Assembly (NCBI GenBank): GCA_977006965.1
Contig: OZ345372.1
Span: 744,001-808,000, forward strand
Length of the DNA: 64,000 nucleotides
Origin: Phymatolithon calcareum
Lineage: Eukaryota; Rhodophyta; Florideophyceae; Hapalidiales
Direction: 5' to 3'
The notes below the pieces were generated by a model. It was given only the letters and a program-made list of their open reading frames with translations, had not been told where the DNA came from and searched no databases. Shown here in pieces: positions 30,005 through 41,440 of this stretch. The position numbers and the translations under genes were made by a program. Position 1 is the first letter of the stretch. The number at the start of each line of letters is the position of its first letter.

Positions 30005-31414
30005 TTACCACGACGAGCCACCTCCGCCGCCTCCACGGCTACTACCACCTCCAAAAGAGAATGAGCTGCCTCCCGCCCCGGCCGATCGCGCCTGGTCCAT
30101 GAGCCGCGGGTCAAGCCTAGCAAACTCGACATGCGTTTCCAGCCTAGCGTTTCTGTCCCTCTCAAATCGGTTCATCAATGAGTAAGAAATATATTCAGGG
30201 TATATGTCGTGTGTCCGCCGAATCCGAAACCGTCTCTCGTCTTGAAACGCATTCATGTCGCTGCGCAATTCCTCATTTTCACCGTCAATGGGGCGGCGGC
30301 AAACGGGGCAATTCTCTCGATTGGTGCCGTTCCCGGAGGTGTACCACTGCTCCACACAATCAGTATGGAAACTATGCCCACACGGAAGGATTACCTTTGG
30401 GCTGGGCTCTGCGGACGCGCTTTCCGCCGACGAGGTTTGCTTCTGCTTCGGAAACAGCGGGGTTCGTTCACTATCGTTTTCATTTTCCGGAGAGTCAGTT
30501 ATAGTGTCAGCACTCGAAGACAAAGCTTTTGCCGAATCGGGCTCCACAACAGGAGTCGCGGGCTCGAATTCCTCAAGACAAATCGGACAGCTTGACGACT
30601 GATAGTTGTTATTTCTCGCCCTCTCGCTGTCCTCGTCAATTCTCCGCAACGCATCGCGACACCGACGGTACTTTTCGCGCCTCCTCCTCGCGCTGATGAT
30701 TCCACTCAAGCACATGAAAAGGGAAAACGGCGCAAATAAAACCCCAAAAAAGAAAGGTACCCAGGTCGATTCGTTGTCCGAGTCCTTCGGAGCCTTGTGG
30801 CTAAGCACTAAGCCAATGCGTTCCACGGCAGCGAGCAGCGCGCGGCCGTACTGTTCCTCCCGCATTAGCGGGCGCATTTGACGGAGGATGCTGTGGACTC
30901 GACCGTCGGTGAGCACTTGTTTCGTGCCACGACCTGTGGAGATGTACATGACACGGTCCTCGACGGCGACAAACAGGACGACCCCATTCTGACACTCGGC
31001 GTCGCCCACGCCCCACGAGTCATGAAGGTCCTTCGCGAAGCGCTTCGCTTTTTCTTCGTTGGAATCGAACATGTCGAACCATGGATCCATCTTGTTGATG
31101 ATGGCAACCGCAATTTGGTACCCTTCAACACGTGAACCGCATTTGGCCAGCTCATAGCCATTCGTTCCTTCTGCGATGAAGTTGATGAGCCCGTCAAGGG
31201 CATCAGCGTCGCTGCCAGACAGGAGTCCGTCCGGCGTGCAAACGGCGGATTTGATGCCGTTTCGACCGCATACTTTTCCAAGGTCTTTTTGCGGGCTGGG
31301 AAGGTCAGAAGGTTTCCAACCGTGTTCGGCTGCCGAGCAGGAAATAGAAAAAAGCAACAGCACAGCTGCTTGAAGCAGAAAGAATACGATGAGTGGTGGG
31401 CAAGAGCTCTTCAT
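30005..31414 (-). CDS. TPM-domain membrane protein with C-terminal RING finger
   Basis: 469 residues from the ATG at 31414, which starts a clear signal peptide (MKSSCPPLIVFFLLQAAVLL, cleavage near SCSAAE). The frame continues to 31483, but those residues would only hide the signal. A TPM (TLP18.3/Psb32/MOLO-1) domain follows: DLHDSWGVGDAECQNGVVLF with VAVEDRVMYISTGRGTKQVL and GRALLAAVERIG. Then a transmembrane helix (VPFFFGVLFAPFSLFMCLSG) is followed by basic residues. The RING finger is split: CPICLEEF, about 55 residues of acidic Ser-rich insert, then CGHSFHTDCVEQWY and CPVC. The C-terminus is a Ser/Gly run ending GGGGGGSSW, common in TPM proteins. I infer a membrane E3 ligase with the TPM domain in the lumen or outside the cell. 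Substrate unknown. Confidence 0.8.
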   Translation of the reverse strand: MKSSCPPLIVFFLLQAAVLLLFSISCSAAEHGWKPSDLPSPQKDLGKVCGRNGIKSAVCTPDGLLSGSDADALDGLINFIAEGTNGYELAKCGSRVEGYQIAVAIINKMDPWFDMFDSNEEKAKRFAKDLHDSWGVGDAECQNGVVLFVAVEDRVMYISTGRGTKQVLTDGRVHSILRQMRPLMREEQYGRALLAAVERIGLVLSHKAPKDSDNESTWVPFFFGVLFAPFSLFMCLSGIISARRRREKYRRCRDALRRIDEDSERARNNNYQSSSCPICLEEFEPATPVVEPDSAKALSSSADTITDSPENENDSERTPLFPKQKQTSSAESASAEPSPKVILPCGHSFHTDCVEQWYTSGNGTNRENCPVCRRPIDGENEELRSDMNAFQDERRFRIRRTHDIYPEYISYSLMNRFERDRNARLETHVEFARLDPRLMDQARSAGAGGSSFSFGGGSSRGGGGGGSSW

Positions 31415-32603
31415 CGCATACCGCGCACCGAATGTCCAGAGCAGATGTTCTGTTGACAGCAGGGGAAGGAACCCAAGAGGCAACTAGCAATGATGTAGTG
31501 TTGCAGTTCGTCAAAAATTCTACATGTGCAGCTGCACCTGTTTTCAGAACAAAAAATGATTGCTGGCAGTAATAATACAGTAGACTGCGAACGTGCAGTA
31601 TGGTATGATGAAGAGTAGCTCGGCCTTATAACTAGCAAATTTGTTATTTATCTTTGGCCCACACACCTGGGTCAGACAATTCAACATAATGTACAGTATC
31701 ATGAATTAGCCGTCCTGAGCACAAGTCCATTGAGTGATGCACCCGGCACTGATCACTCTTGATATTCTCGGCTCAGAGAATTTGCTCCCAATCGGAGACA
31801 CATGTCGGCTTCAAACGTGAATGCGAGTCTCCGACTGAAGTGGACTATGCCGCTAATTTGTCTGACGAATACACTTCACTGGATTCAGTGCTGTACACTG
31901 GTCTGAAGAAGCTAGCTACGAAACTGGGCAGTAGGTGTGTTGCGATGCTCTGTTCCCTCTGAAAGGCTGGATCTTGACCGTGATGTGGCCTGTGAGGCAA
32001 GAAGAGGATTGAGGAGTTTCTATTCGCCAAGGGGAAGCCTGTCTGGTCGCTCTCCCCGAATCTGATGCAGTTCTGAGCTTTGAGGTGGGGCCTACTGCTC
32101 TCCGAATCCAGATTAGTAATACTTACCTTGTGCAACAAAAGCATTACTAATCAGGATTCAGGATATCTGAACGGTGGCTAAAACTCACGACCACAGTGAG
32201 CTGGAGCGCACGTGAAATAAATTGAGAATTGTGAGAAATTTCGAGAATGTTCTCCTTTTCAGAGGCTCTGGAAAAGAGAATCTGGACCGGAGCCCCTGCG
32301 CGTCTCTTCTATTGATATAAGATCCTACAAATCTGCGCTCATGGAGGCTACTGTAGTGGGTTGTTTGTCAGCTTTCAGAGAGTGTTTTGGCGTTTTATTA
32401 GATTTTGTACCGGCTGCTGGATCACCTAGCCGACCTATACACTTTTGAGTAGTGCCAGAGTAGCTTTTGTCCATGCTTAGGTACTCTCTTTACCATGCAT
32501 GGTTTTGGAGCCCCTTTTGCGGGCTTGTGGTTTCTTCCGATAGGGAAAGCTGCGAAGAGTGTACAGTACAGTACCGATAATGCCGTGCTCGATGCTGAAG
32601 ATG
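31415..32603. other. Intergenic, no gene recognised
   Basis: 5' flank of the TPM-RING gene and spacer. A short inverted ATTAGTAAT/ATTACTAAT pair lies at about 32112-32150. No gene seen. Confidence 0.45.
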
Positions 32604-32642
32604 TCCAGTCCAGTCCAGTCCAGTCCAGTCCAGTCCAGTCCA
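32604..32642. repeat. (CCAGT)n microsatellite
   Basis: Seven to eight perfect pentamer units. Confidence 0.97.
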
Positions 32643-33074
32643 TTCCGTTTTTAATTGGAATTGGACTTCCAAATCACGGTAAACCATTGCTGTGCTGAAA
32701 GTTCCCTCGCCCAATCAAACACCCCATTGAGGCTTACAGCCAAGCTCAATACATATGATTCAAGGGGTTGATCCCCATAATTTATTACCAAAAAAGACGA
32801 ATCTTCAAGTATTTTCGAGCCCAGAAGAGAACAAAGAGCGGCGAGGCACTCCGCCCGACCATGGCGGCTGCAGTCGCTTCCAGTGCTATTAGGGACACGC
32901 ACAGCAAAGCACACCCCTCACTTCAGAAACATCTCGCGTATTCACAGTTCCGCCGCCCTCCTCGGTCGTTCGCTGAAATTTGCCCTTCTGTCCGTCTGCG
33001 CGCGAACTGAACCCAACCAAAGCGAACCTTCTTATGCCCGCCCTCCGTTTCACACCAACCAAGCGCTGCCGCGC

Positions 33075-35897
33075 ATGCCGCTGCACGACAGTCCGCCCAC
33101 GGCCCACCCGCCTAAGCCCGCTGCTTCCGCCGCGCAGCAGTTGAGGAATGGCACGGCAAAGGCCCCGCGTCGTTCGCAATCGTTCTCCTCTACCGCCAAG
33201 CGCCAGGCGGCCCAAGCGAAAGCTAAGACTGCCCAGGCGCTAGCCTTGGAGCAAACAACACAAAATCAGAAGGCGCAGATCGTACAGCAGATTGCGCAGC
33301 AGCAGCAGCGTCTTGTACATTCCGCGGCCCTCTCTAGCTCCCCCGCCCTTGCCCATTCCGCCGGTCTCGCGCACTCGGGCGCTCTTCCTCAGCATTTTTT
33401 GCATCCACAGCAGCTTCAACATGCTACTGCGCAACATTTGCAAGCCAATCACGTCCTTCGTCACCAGGCACAGCTCGCGCAACAGCAGAAGCAGCAACAC
33501 GAAGCATCGTCACAACCTGGCCATCAGGTACAACATGCAAACGCACATCCGACTCTGCATCAGCACACTCCCGCGTCGCGTCCGCCTACCTCGCAGTCCG
33601 GCTCTGCTGCCGTCAATCAGCAGCAGCACCAAAATGCGTTGGCAAATGAGCACGTACAGTTTCGGCTTCGACAGCAGCAGCAGAATGCACAACGAATGCA
33701 ACCTCGCCAGCAAAGACAACAACCTCATTCCGCTCATCCACTAAGTCAGCCGGAGCAACAACGTCAAGCGTATTTGCAATCATCTCATATTGCAATGCAA
33801 TCCAGCAATCCGTCTCCAGTATTCCCTGGAATGCCGCACTTTCCACAAGCATCCAATAGTGTATCCCAAACGCTAGATGCAATGTCCGCTTCGTTCGGTC
33901 AACAGTCCTCGAAACCTGTGCAAGAGCCCCATTCGATTCGCCAACCGTCATCGCAGAAATATCGACAACTGATTGGAATGGGGCTCAGTGGGTCCAACAG
34001 TCCACTCCCCGATCAAGCATTTATGGCCGCAGACGGTCGCGGCTATGATGATCCCCTGTTTCCAGTGAAACCCGGTGAAGAGTTTGTCGCAAAAAGCCCT
34101 ATTATCCGTATGATCGGGCTTGGACCCTGTGTTCAGCAGCTCATGAAATTTAGTGAGGAACAAAAACAAGGGCAACTTAAGAATTCCTTGGAAGACTTTT
34201 GGAAACCATTCGTGAAGTCCTTCTTCGCCCCCAACGCGACTATTTTGCTGGATTTCACATCGCTGCAAACGAGCAATCCAAGACCCATTGAGCTTCCCGT
34301 CGAAGCGATGCCGCGGATTTTCAAGTCGAAGTACGATGCTGGGGTCACAGAAGACCGTCTCCTCCTGGAGAATCCATGTGAGTTCTTACTCGCAAACGGA
34401 ATTGTTGTCGTCGATTGTCCCCAAACCATTGTTCTAACAAAGTACGAGAAGAGCAGGGTGTACACAAACGGCCACCTTCGGGTCAGTTTTACCGAGGACA
34501 AGAAAATCATATGCTGGGAGTTTTCGACGAAGCGTCATGAAGAGCTATTTAACCGCGAAGCTTTCGGCAAAGGCCCACTCCCAGACCCTGTGTGCACACC
34601 ATATGGAATACCCTCATCATCGGTCCTCCTTTTTGCTATTGCGGAGAGTATCAGCGAAATGAAACCTGATCTAGATAGCAAAATCAAGATGTTGGCGGCG
34701 AGCGGGGTTGAATTTCCGGTCGGTGGCGGTCCGGTGAAAATCAAATCTGAGAAAGATGTTCAAAACGGAGGCGACCAAGGAAATATAATATCTCAGCTTG
34801 AGACGGCATCAATGTTTCCCTCAAACTCTAAGGAGAAAATCTCAGCACCCGACCTCCACGTACCGCCATTGAACACCGATTTCGGTATAGGCGTTTCGGG
34901 CCCGGGAAGTCTGTCACCATTCACCATGGATCAACACGTACAGACATCGCTGCAATCACCAAGCGCAGTACAACTGCAAGTTGCGCGAATGCAGGCACAA
35001 GCCCAGGCCCAGGCGCAAGCACAGCAATTCCGAGCAAATCAGCTGAACATTGAAGCCCGGCAATCACGTATTCCCATCGATGCAATACAGCCGAATCAAG
35101 TAGGCTCGGACATTATTCCTGGTCTTCTCGACAACCCTGGGTTTCAAAATCAGCCAAGTCAAGCTCAAGGAAACCAAGCTGGAAACGCGTTGCGAAGCAA
35201 TGTCCCAACGTCACAGTCAGCTTTGGCACATTCTGCGGCATGGCAAGCCTCTCGTTCTGGTGGCCTCACCGGGATTCCAGATGCAGCAACTGCGCTTCGC
35301 GAGAGTATGCTGGGGATGAACGAATCCACATCCTTGTTTCCGGATGGCCATCAGACGCTGGAAACTGGTGCTGACCCGAATATCGCTGGGCTCAATGAGC
35401 TGAAGGGTCCTGCAAGCGCGCCTCAGGGTCTATCAATGTTTACGCCAAGCTCATCGTCACTTTTCGACGCGACGTCAAAAGTGGGCGGCGAGGTTGGCGC
35501 TGATGGCTTCCAAATGCCTACAGATTTAGCGCAGAGCATTCGTGGTATAGGTGCTGGTTTGGGTGGCGGTATGGGAATACCCGGACCAGGGCAGAACGGA
35601 ATCAGACCGGAACTCATGGGCGAGGCCCTGAATGGGGGTATGCTTTCCGATCCTGTGGCGACGTACGGATTCGATATGTTCAAGGTAAACGCCGCGCAGC
35701 AGGCACGTATGGCCGCGATTAGCGCTTCCGGAGGAAATGCGTCGTCATTGCAGGCAGGCGGAAACGGGATCGGGGAGGCAGCTATGAGTACTAGCGCGGG
35801 GGGAAAGAGAACTAGCATTAATGCGGGGCAGACTAACTCAATGGCGAAAGCATCGAAGCGGAGAAGGAGTGGGTCGCATTCAAATAGCGTTTTATAA
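33075..35897 (+). CDS. LDB/SEUSS-like transcriptional cofactor (Q-rich)
   Basis: 940 residues from the ATG at 33075 (MPLHDSPP). The frame is open upstream, but the first usable in-frame ATG is this one. The N-terminal third is low-complexity Gln/His/Ala (IVQQIAQQQQR, LRQQQQNAQR). A LIM-domain-binding (LDB1/SEUSS) domain lies at about 335-515: IIRMIGLGPCVQQLMKFSEE, EDFWKPFVKSFFAPNA, LPVEAMPRIFKSKYDAGV, then KIICWEFSTKRHEELFNR. The C-terminal part is again Gln, Gly and Ser rich with an AQAQAQAQAQQF stretch, and ends KASKRRRSGSHSNSVL, a likely nuclear localisation signal. SEUSS/LDB proteins bridge DNA-binding factors and co-repressors or enhancers. A single large exon. Confidence 0.85.
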   Translation: MPLHDSPPTAHPPKPAASAAQQLRNGTAKAPRRSQSFSSTAKRQAAQAKAKTAQALALEQTTQNQKAQIVQQIAQQQQRLVHSAALSSSPALAHSAGLAHSGALPQHFLHPQQLQHATAQHLQANHVLRHQAQLAQQQKQQHEASSQPGHQVQHANAHPTLHQHTPASRPPTSQSGSAAVNQQQHQNALANEHVQFRLRQQQQNAQRMQPRQQRQQPHSAHPLSQPEQQRQAYLQSSHIAMQSSNPSPVFPGMPHFPQASNSVSQTLDAMSASFGQQSSKPVQEPHSIRQPSSQKYRQLIGMGLSGSNSPLPDQAFMAADGRGYDDPLFPVKPGEEFVAKSPIIRMIGLGPCVQQLMKFSEEQKQGQLKNSLEDFWKPFVKSFFAPNATILLDFTSLQTSNPRPIELPVEAMPRIFKSKYDAGVTEDRLLLENPCEFLLANGIVVVDCPQTIVLTKYEKSRVYTNGHLRVSFTEDKKIICWEFSTKRHEELFNREAFGKGPLPDPVCTPYGIPSSSVLLFAIAESISEMKPDLDSKIKMLAASGVEFPVGGGPVKIKSEKDVQNGGDQGNIISQLETASMFPSNSKEKISAPDLHVPPLNTDFGIGVSGPGSLSPFTMDQHVQTSLQSPSAVQLQVARMQAQAQAQAQAQQFRANQLNIEARQSRIPIDAIQPNQVGSDIIPGLLDNPGFQNQPSQAQGNQAGNALRSNVPTSQSALAHSAAWQASRSGGLTGIPDAATALRESMLGMNESTSLFPDGHQTLETGADPNIAGLNELKGPASAPQGLSMFTPSSSSLFDATSKVGGEVGADGFQMPTDLAQSIRGIGAGLGGGMGIPGPGQNGIRPELMGEALNGGMLSDPVATYGFDMFKVNAAQQARMAAISASGGNASSLQAGGNGIGEAAMSTSAGGKRTSINAGQTNSMAKASKRRRSGSHSNSVL

Positions 35898-36980
35898 TCA
35901 TTCGCGCAAGGTGCACTTTTTGCACTTTGCCTTACTCGCACTTCCGCTGTAACATGAACTTGAATGCTGTATTCGTCGAGATTTAAAGGGAAGTCTGGCA
36001 CACAGCTTTGTTATGCAATTTCGTGCCACAACGCTCAAATGGGGAGTTGCGGTTGCAGATGTGATTTGCTTTTCAATACGTTTCAGAACAGCATCATTGG
36101 CGCAATGGCGATAACTGCAATTTTCGTTTCCAGGAAACGAGCACACAGGCTAGGGACAGGGGAATGACTCTAGTAGCCTCTCTGCATGAAAAATAATTCG
36201 TGTGGAAGAGGGAGAAGTTCCTGTCGATTGTCTGCTCGCTCGAGGCTTTGTCCAATTCATGCTGTCTGTACGAAGACGAGAATGAGGGCAAGTGAACTGT
36301 TAAGTCATCCGTGTGGCACAAGTCCTGGAATTCAGAGCCATTGCGTGAGGTACAAATGACTCCTGTGACTAAATGAATTCTCTTTCTGTATGTGAATCAT
36401 TGACGTACAAAAAGAGAATTATTCGGGAGAACATCATGACCAACAGTGTGTCCTCGTACGAAAGTTGGGGCGCGAAATGGCACAGCGAAACGATCTGCCA
36501 GGACTCCCCCCTCAAAATGGGCGAATGCAACATTGGAATGCTTGATGGATAGCCGCAAAGCAAGTATTGTATTATGAAAGCGTCTTGTCGTACAAGTTGA
36601 ATAAGCATTTGTTGAGTGGAAACGAATACTTGTCCAGCGATTGAAACCTCAACCAAGGCCGTAATATTTAACGGAACAATCGCTAATGTCGATTGCGCAC
36701 TCTTTACTTTCTACCAGCGAATTTTGAGTTTTGAGTTTTCAAGTGTCTTGTGATTTCCGCTCCTAAGACTTCTTACCAAAGCAAAAATGACTGTGAAATT
36801 GATGCAGCTTCTTCAATGTACTTCAGAAAGTGCCCTTACCTCCGGAAGCGGTGTTAACACCCACTTAACTCCGATGCAACAAGAAAAGAAAACCTGTGGA
36901 TGTAATAATGACTACTTTCGCTCTGCAAAACAACGGCAGAGTTTGCCGAGTCATGAAGACGACCCTCGTATGATCATTGT
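35898..36980. other. Intergenic, no gene recognised
   Basis: 3' flank of the LDB gene and spacer. Nothing legible. Confidence 0.45.
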
Positions 36981-36984
36981 CGCG

Positions 36985-37605
36985 CCCGTGTTATGTCGCT
37001 GTCCCAAGGCGGTCGCTTTTTCCTCTCGCGACTGTACGCCGCACAACTTGGATCGCGATAGTCATGCTGTTCGTAGTAGGTGATCTAATGGGCCATACGG
37101 GCACGTGTCTCTCGTGTGTCTATGCGCTGCATCGCTGTCTTTTGCGTAGGTTGTAGTATATAAGCTAGTTTGTTCCTTCCGCTGAGTAAAGGAAGGTGGG
37201 GGAGTTCTGGATTTCGGCTCGATTGCTTGGATCAAGGACGCGCAATGTTCGCCTGACAGTCCCTTCGACCACGCGGAGTCGGAGCTCTTCCCAACCCTTC
37301 TTGACCGCAACCGTTTCGCCGCACAAGCCAGTTCGGTGACATTCGCGCTCAAGTTCCCTTTTCCCTTTTTCGTGCGTTCGTTCGAAGGTCGACGGCCAAG
37401 CCAAGGTCGCCGCCGGAGGACGACGCCGACGTCTACACGCTTAATCTGTCTGTTTGTCCTGGAGGTTTTGTTGGCTTGTCTTTCTTTCCTCCTCTTTTGT
37501 CTTGTCTCTCCCGCTCTTTTCTTCTCTCTCCTCTCTTGGGCTTTTCTCTCCCATGTGGCGTCGGGTTCTTTGGAGCCTGGCGCTACAATCATCATGTAAA
37601 AGGCT
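36985..37605 (-). repeat. R2 dispersed element, copy 1
   Basis: The reverse complement matches 61540-62720 in order: a pyrimidine-rich block, then STFERTHEKGKREL coding-like sequence (STLERTHEKEKMEL in the other copy), then FLYSAEG (FPYSEEG), then AGCTTATATACTACAACC (CTCTTATATACTACAACC), then CGCGATC...GTACA. This copy is about half the length, with an internal deletion. The shared TATATA in a fixed position suggests a promoter within the element, as in an LTR, but I cannot define its ends. Confidence 0.65.
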
Positions 37606-38090
37606 TAATGGTGCCTCAATAAGCATATGTGGCACTTCTACTTGTAGAAACTGTTTCGCTAACTATGTTGAAGAGATCCATGAGCTTGCTGCTTTTGACG
37701 AGCCCGATAGTGAGCACCTTTCTATATTGAGAGAAATTTTCCTCATATATATACTACAGTATGGACGGTCGAGGAGTATATTTTTTTTTGTGGAAAGCCA
37801 TAACGAAAGTTAGCACCTGCGGGCGTCGAACAGTCCCTCATTGTTCACAAATCTGAGCACTTCAAGCGGTTTCTCATTGCATATTTCCTCTGCCGTTTTA
37901 GAGCCAACTCTACCGATAGTCTGGCCTTGCACATTGGGTCGTATTCAATCGAGCGATCGCAATAAGCTGCTAGAAGCGAGCAGCATTTTGCGGCAAGTTG
38001 AGCGAGGGTAACTTCAGCGCGCCTGTGGCTTATATTTTAATGAGTATACATTCCTACCCTCTGTACTTAAAAGTACTGATGATCTCTCTG
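37606..38090. other. Intergenic, no gene recognised
   Basis: No legible gene. Confidence 0.4.
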
Positions 38091-38094
38091 TCTT

Positions 38095-38345
38095 GTAATG
38101 CACACATTTGCACGCAGCACGGCGAGGCGTCCCACCGGGACGTCCAGGAGGCATGGGAAGGCGCTCGGTGTTTGACTTCTGCACTGGAACTGTCGATGAC
38201 TCTCACTCTTCAGTGACGTACCCCACCGAAACGTATATATAGCTCCTAATAGCGCACAGCATAGAACAGAATGGAGAAAACATAAACCTTCTAAGCGCTG
38301 CTAACCTTACTTGGGGAAATGCGGAATACAATACATGGAAAAGTA
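38095..38345 (+). mobile_element. Non-LTR retrotransposon 3' tail (copy 4)
   Basis: Matches copy 3 from CTCACTCTTCAG through CCCCACCGAAACG, CAGAATGGAGAAAAC and AAGCGCTGCTAACC to TTGGGGAAATGCGGAA. The 5' part (GGACGTCCAGGAGGC, GGGAAGGCGCTCGG) matches copy 2. Heavily decayed. Confidence 0.65.
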
Positions 38346-38982
38346 CTGAGGGAGGAAACGTATGCTCCTCAGCTTCGTCAAATGGTGCAGTTTCATGATG
38401 GACCGGGCAGCTTCCAGGCAGACGCTTGGGAGAATATTGCAACGGCCGGTTAAGCCCGTAGTGGTCTTGACTCAAAACTTCGTTCGGTGGAATGCAGCAT
38501 TCTATAGGTACATAAGGAAGACCCTCCTCTGGTTTTCGCCCCGAGAAGCTTTTTTTTAAATTTGGAATCTTTTAATCGCCCTCGTAAACACTCATGAGAC
38601 TTCAAGGGAGATGTATTTCAGTTGTTACGCTCTTTGGAGCTCCGGTTTTCCACTCAAATCCGTTTAACTCGGGTTAACGTAGTAGTCCTAGCTGTGCCCT
38701 GTTCCGCAGGGAAAAAGTGTGGAGGGAAAAGCTTGGGGTTCACTTGTCAGGTTACTTAGAAGGCTCAGGGTCACAGCTCTATTTGAAGAATTCCTATTCC
38801 ATGTTATCAAAAAAGACGATGATGAAGAAAAATAACTGGTCGAGTGCTCTCCTCTTGGGTCAGCTGATATCATTCGAGGTACACCTCGAGAAGCTCGTGA
38901 GGATTGGTACGGTATCACCGAATTTGTCTTCGAGAAATGTTGTGCTCCTTGGGGGGAACCGACCGAATTCCACACTTTACAA
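38346..38982. other. Intergenic, no gene recognised
   Basis: Possibly downstream debris of the adjacent reverse-transcriptase fragment; frames are broken. Confidence 0.35.
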
Positions 38983-39267
38983 CTAATTGAATACTTGCGT
39001 GAAAAATATCTTCTCAACTTCTGCAACAGCTGTCTGGACTCTCGATGTCCATGGCTCCAGGTGCATGGCGTATTCCCATCTTGGTTGTATCAACGACTTG
39101 AATGTCGTCACTGCGTTCAAGGGGCTGAGCCCACGCAGTGACCCCGAGTGGCTGTGTCGCACGTGCCTAATGTCTCTAGATCTTAACCGATTGAAGAGCC
39201 GTACCGGTGAACAAAATAATGTGAATAGGAAAGCACACTCGTTGTCCAGACCAGTGAAGTCCTTCAC
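38983..39267 (-). mobile_element. Reverse transcriptase fragment (LINE thumb region)
   Basis: The minus-strand frame reads RGLSPLNAVTTFKSLIQPRW then EYAMHLEPWTSRVQTAVAEV and EKIFFTQVF. The pattern L....LI.P..EYA...W......IE..QR.F is the usual block just after the polymerase palm in non-LTR reverse transcriptases. 94 codons; no other RT motifs are intact nearby. Confidence 0.6.
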
Positions 39268-41393
39268 TACATTTTGTTCTATAAATCATATCTCTGCAAC
39301 AGGATGCACATTACATACTTTCAAGTCTTGCCCGGTCAATAAGGTGTGTAATGCGGCTTGTTCGCAGTTTGGAGCCATTTCTTTACAACGACACGGTAGC
39401 TTTTGCGTCTGAAAGTCATGTACAGTACAGATTTTTATAGACTTGCGTTTTTACAGCAACGCAAACGCGAAGTTACGGGAAAACACTTACTAACTTTTTT
39501 CAGTTTGGAAAACGTCTGGAAACAAAACTCCAGCCACCTGCTGGAGTTTCTTCATGCCCAAACGAAGTTGATAACGTCATGTAGAATGACCATGAGCCAC
39601 TACGTAGTGGAATATCAACGAGAATATCACCGAGCTTTGAGTAGATTACAGCAGAATCTGTAAGACCCTACATGGCAAGTCCAGGACTGACACTGACATG
39701 TCAGGACCGGTAAGTTCTCAGAGGGGTTCCCAAGACGTAATCAAAGATGTGCCGCAAATTTATGAAAACGGTGATCGTTCTTTTACAGTAATTTATATGA
39801 ACGTCCCGCGCTCCTGGACGAATTCTAACAGAGGTCATGGCGTAATTTTGGAGCGAGTTTCATTACTGCCTGAAATTTGGGACAAAATCGATCAGGAGAT
39901 ATTCAGAAAGCGATTTGAAAGAAACGGTCATTCATTGGTTGACTGAAATATCTTTTTGAATCTCGCCAATCGATCGCATTCTCACCTGCAGGTGTGCCTA
40001 TTGAATTTTACAAAGTGCGTCACCCTCCATCCGCTCCGTCTCATGCGCAGATTTACAGTAGATCGGCGTGGGCTGATCTTGCCTCTTTGATGACACCCTG
40101 GGGCATCCTCAAACAAGGCGCGAACACGAAAATCTGTAACTGATCGGAGCGAGGGGATGGTAGAATATCGAGATTTCTTCTGTGTTCTCCAACAACCACC
40201 ACTGCGAGATCGATACTTCCGGACATGGCAGATTATTGAGAATCGTGCTGTCCTCTCTAACAACCGCAAGTTCAACACTTCCGGGAATTGCGGAGCATCG
40301 AAAATCGAGCGATCCTAACTAATAATCTACACCGCGTCTGAAAAAGATCGACACTTCCGCTGCTCAATACACTCCAGTCTTGAAAGAGTTGCATAGGCCT
40401 CTATTTTCTGTTCTGCTTGTTATCAAGTTGATGCACATCACCGATTTCGAAAGCTGCCCGTGACATTCTCTTCAAGGTCTGGAGATCCGTCCAATGTAGT
40501 CACACGATGCGTCCGCGATCAAGACGTGCATACTGGCTAAAACTCCTCTGCTTCTGCACTGACTTGTAAAAGGGCCTGGTATCTAAATGATCAGCTCAAT
40601 GGGTTTATTTGTGAACTCTCAACAAATTGTCCACGCATCTGCACAACCGAGCGTCAGCGATTCCTTGTTGCAGACCTCTACAGTACCTGCTGTGCTTGTT
40701 AAATGGTCGGGTACAACACTTGCAAACGAGCGACCCAATCTTTGCGGGGAATGGATTTCTGCCTGCGCCTAGAATCGACGATAGGAACCCAGTTTCAGTA
40801 GTGTGGAATTCCGCCGTCCATGTCACAAAGGCGACCAAGATGTGGGGATGAGCAAGAGGATTGCGCGCGTACAGTCGGCTGCACTACAAAATCGTTTCCC
40901 CGATAGGCCTCATCAGGATTCGATGGAAACTATTGTACAGTACTTGGAAAATGATTTTTGTTGGAGTTTCTTTGGTCCGCCTGTGGTCACATGTTCTACG
41001 CTCTGACCCCCTTTCATGGAGTAAAGAGGCAACTAACTAAAACTTGTTCATTCTTCGAATGAGTCTAGAAGACTCTTTCTGTTCGTAATTAAGTGGATTT
41101 TATTTAGAAGGTACCATGTGTCCCAATTGAAGGCAAGTCGGCACCTTTCTTGCTTATCTACTTTATTGTCAATTCTTTTTCTTATTGGCTCTTGGTCTTC
41201 CTTTTTGATTCATCCATACTGATTCTCTCTTCTTTTGATACTTGCTTTTCAGACTCTTTCTGTTCAGTACCTCCTGTCCCAGGATACTGCACAAGTTTGT
41301 CACGACTCTGAACTGGTGTGCACACCAAAGAGCAGGCCGTTTTTATGAAAGCTGCAGAGAAAATGTCGTCCTCAGAGTTACATCTTTGGAGCG
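39268..41393. other. Intergenic, no gene recognised
   Basis: About 2.1 kb without a recognisable gene; many short frames. Confidence 0.45.
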
Positions 41394-41440
41394 TACTGTA
41401 AGGGAGGAAGCAACTACTAGTTGCTTCCTCCCTTATAGTA
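41394..41440. repeat. Inverted repeat, 22-23-bp arms
   Basis: TACTGTAAGGGAGGAAGCAA pairs with TTGCTTCCTCCCTTATAGTA around a CTACTAG centre with a single mismatch. Confidence 0.9.

Noticed and set aside
32883-33074. N-terminal extension of the LDB-like protein
   Set aside because: The extension has no ATG in frame before 33075 and only a GTG at its start.
37062-37595. 177-codon minus-strand frame rich in Lys/Arg/Glu
   Set aside because: It lies wholly within the R2 repeat and is translated from a pyrimidine-rich block; the second copy does not keep the frame.
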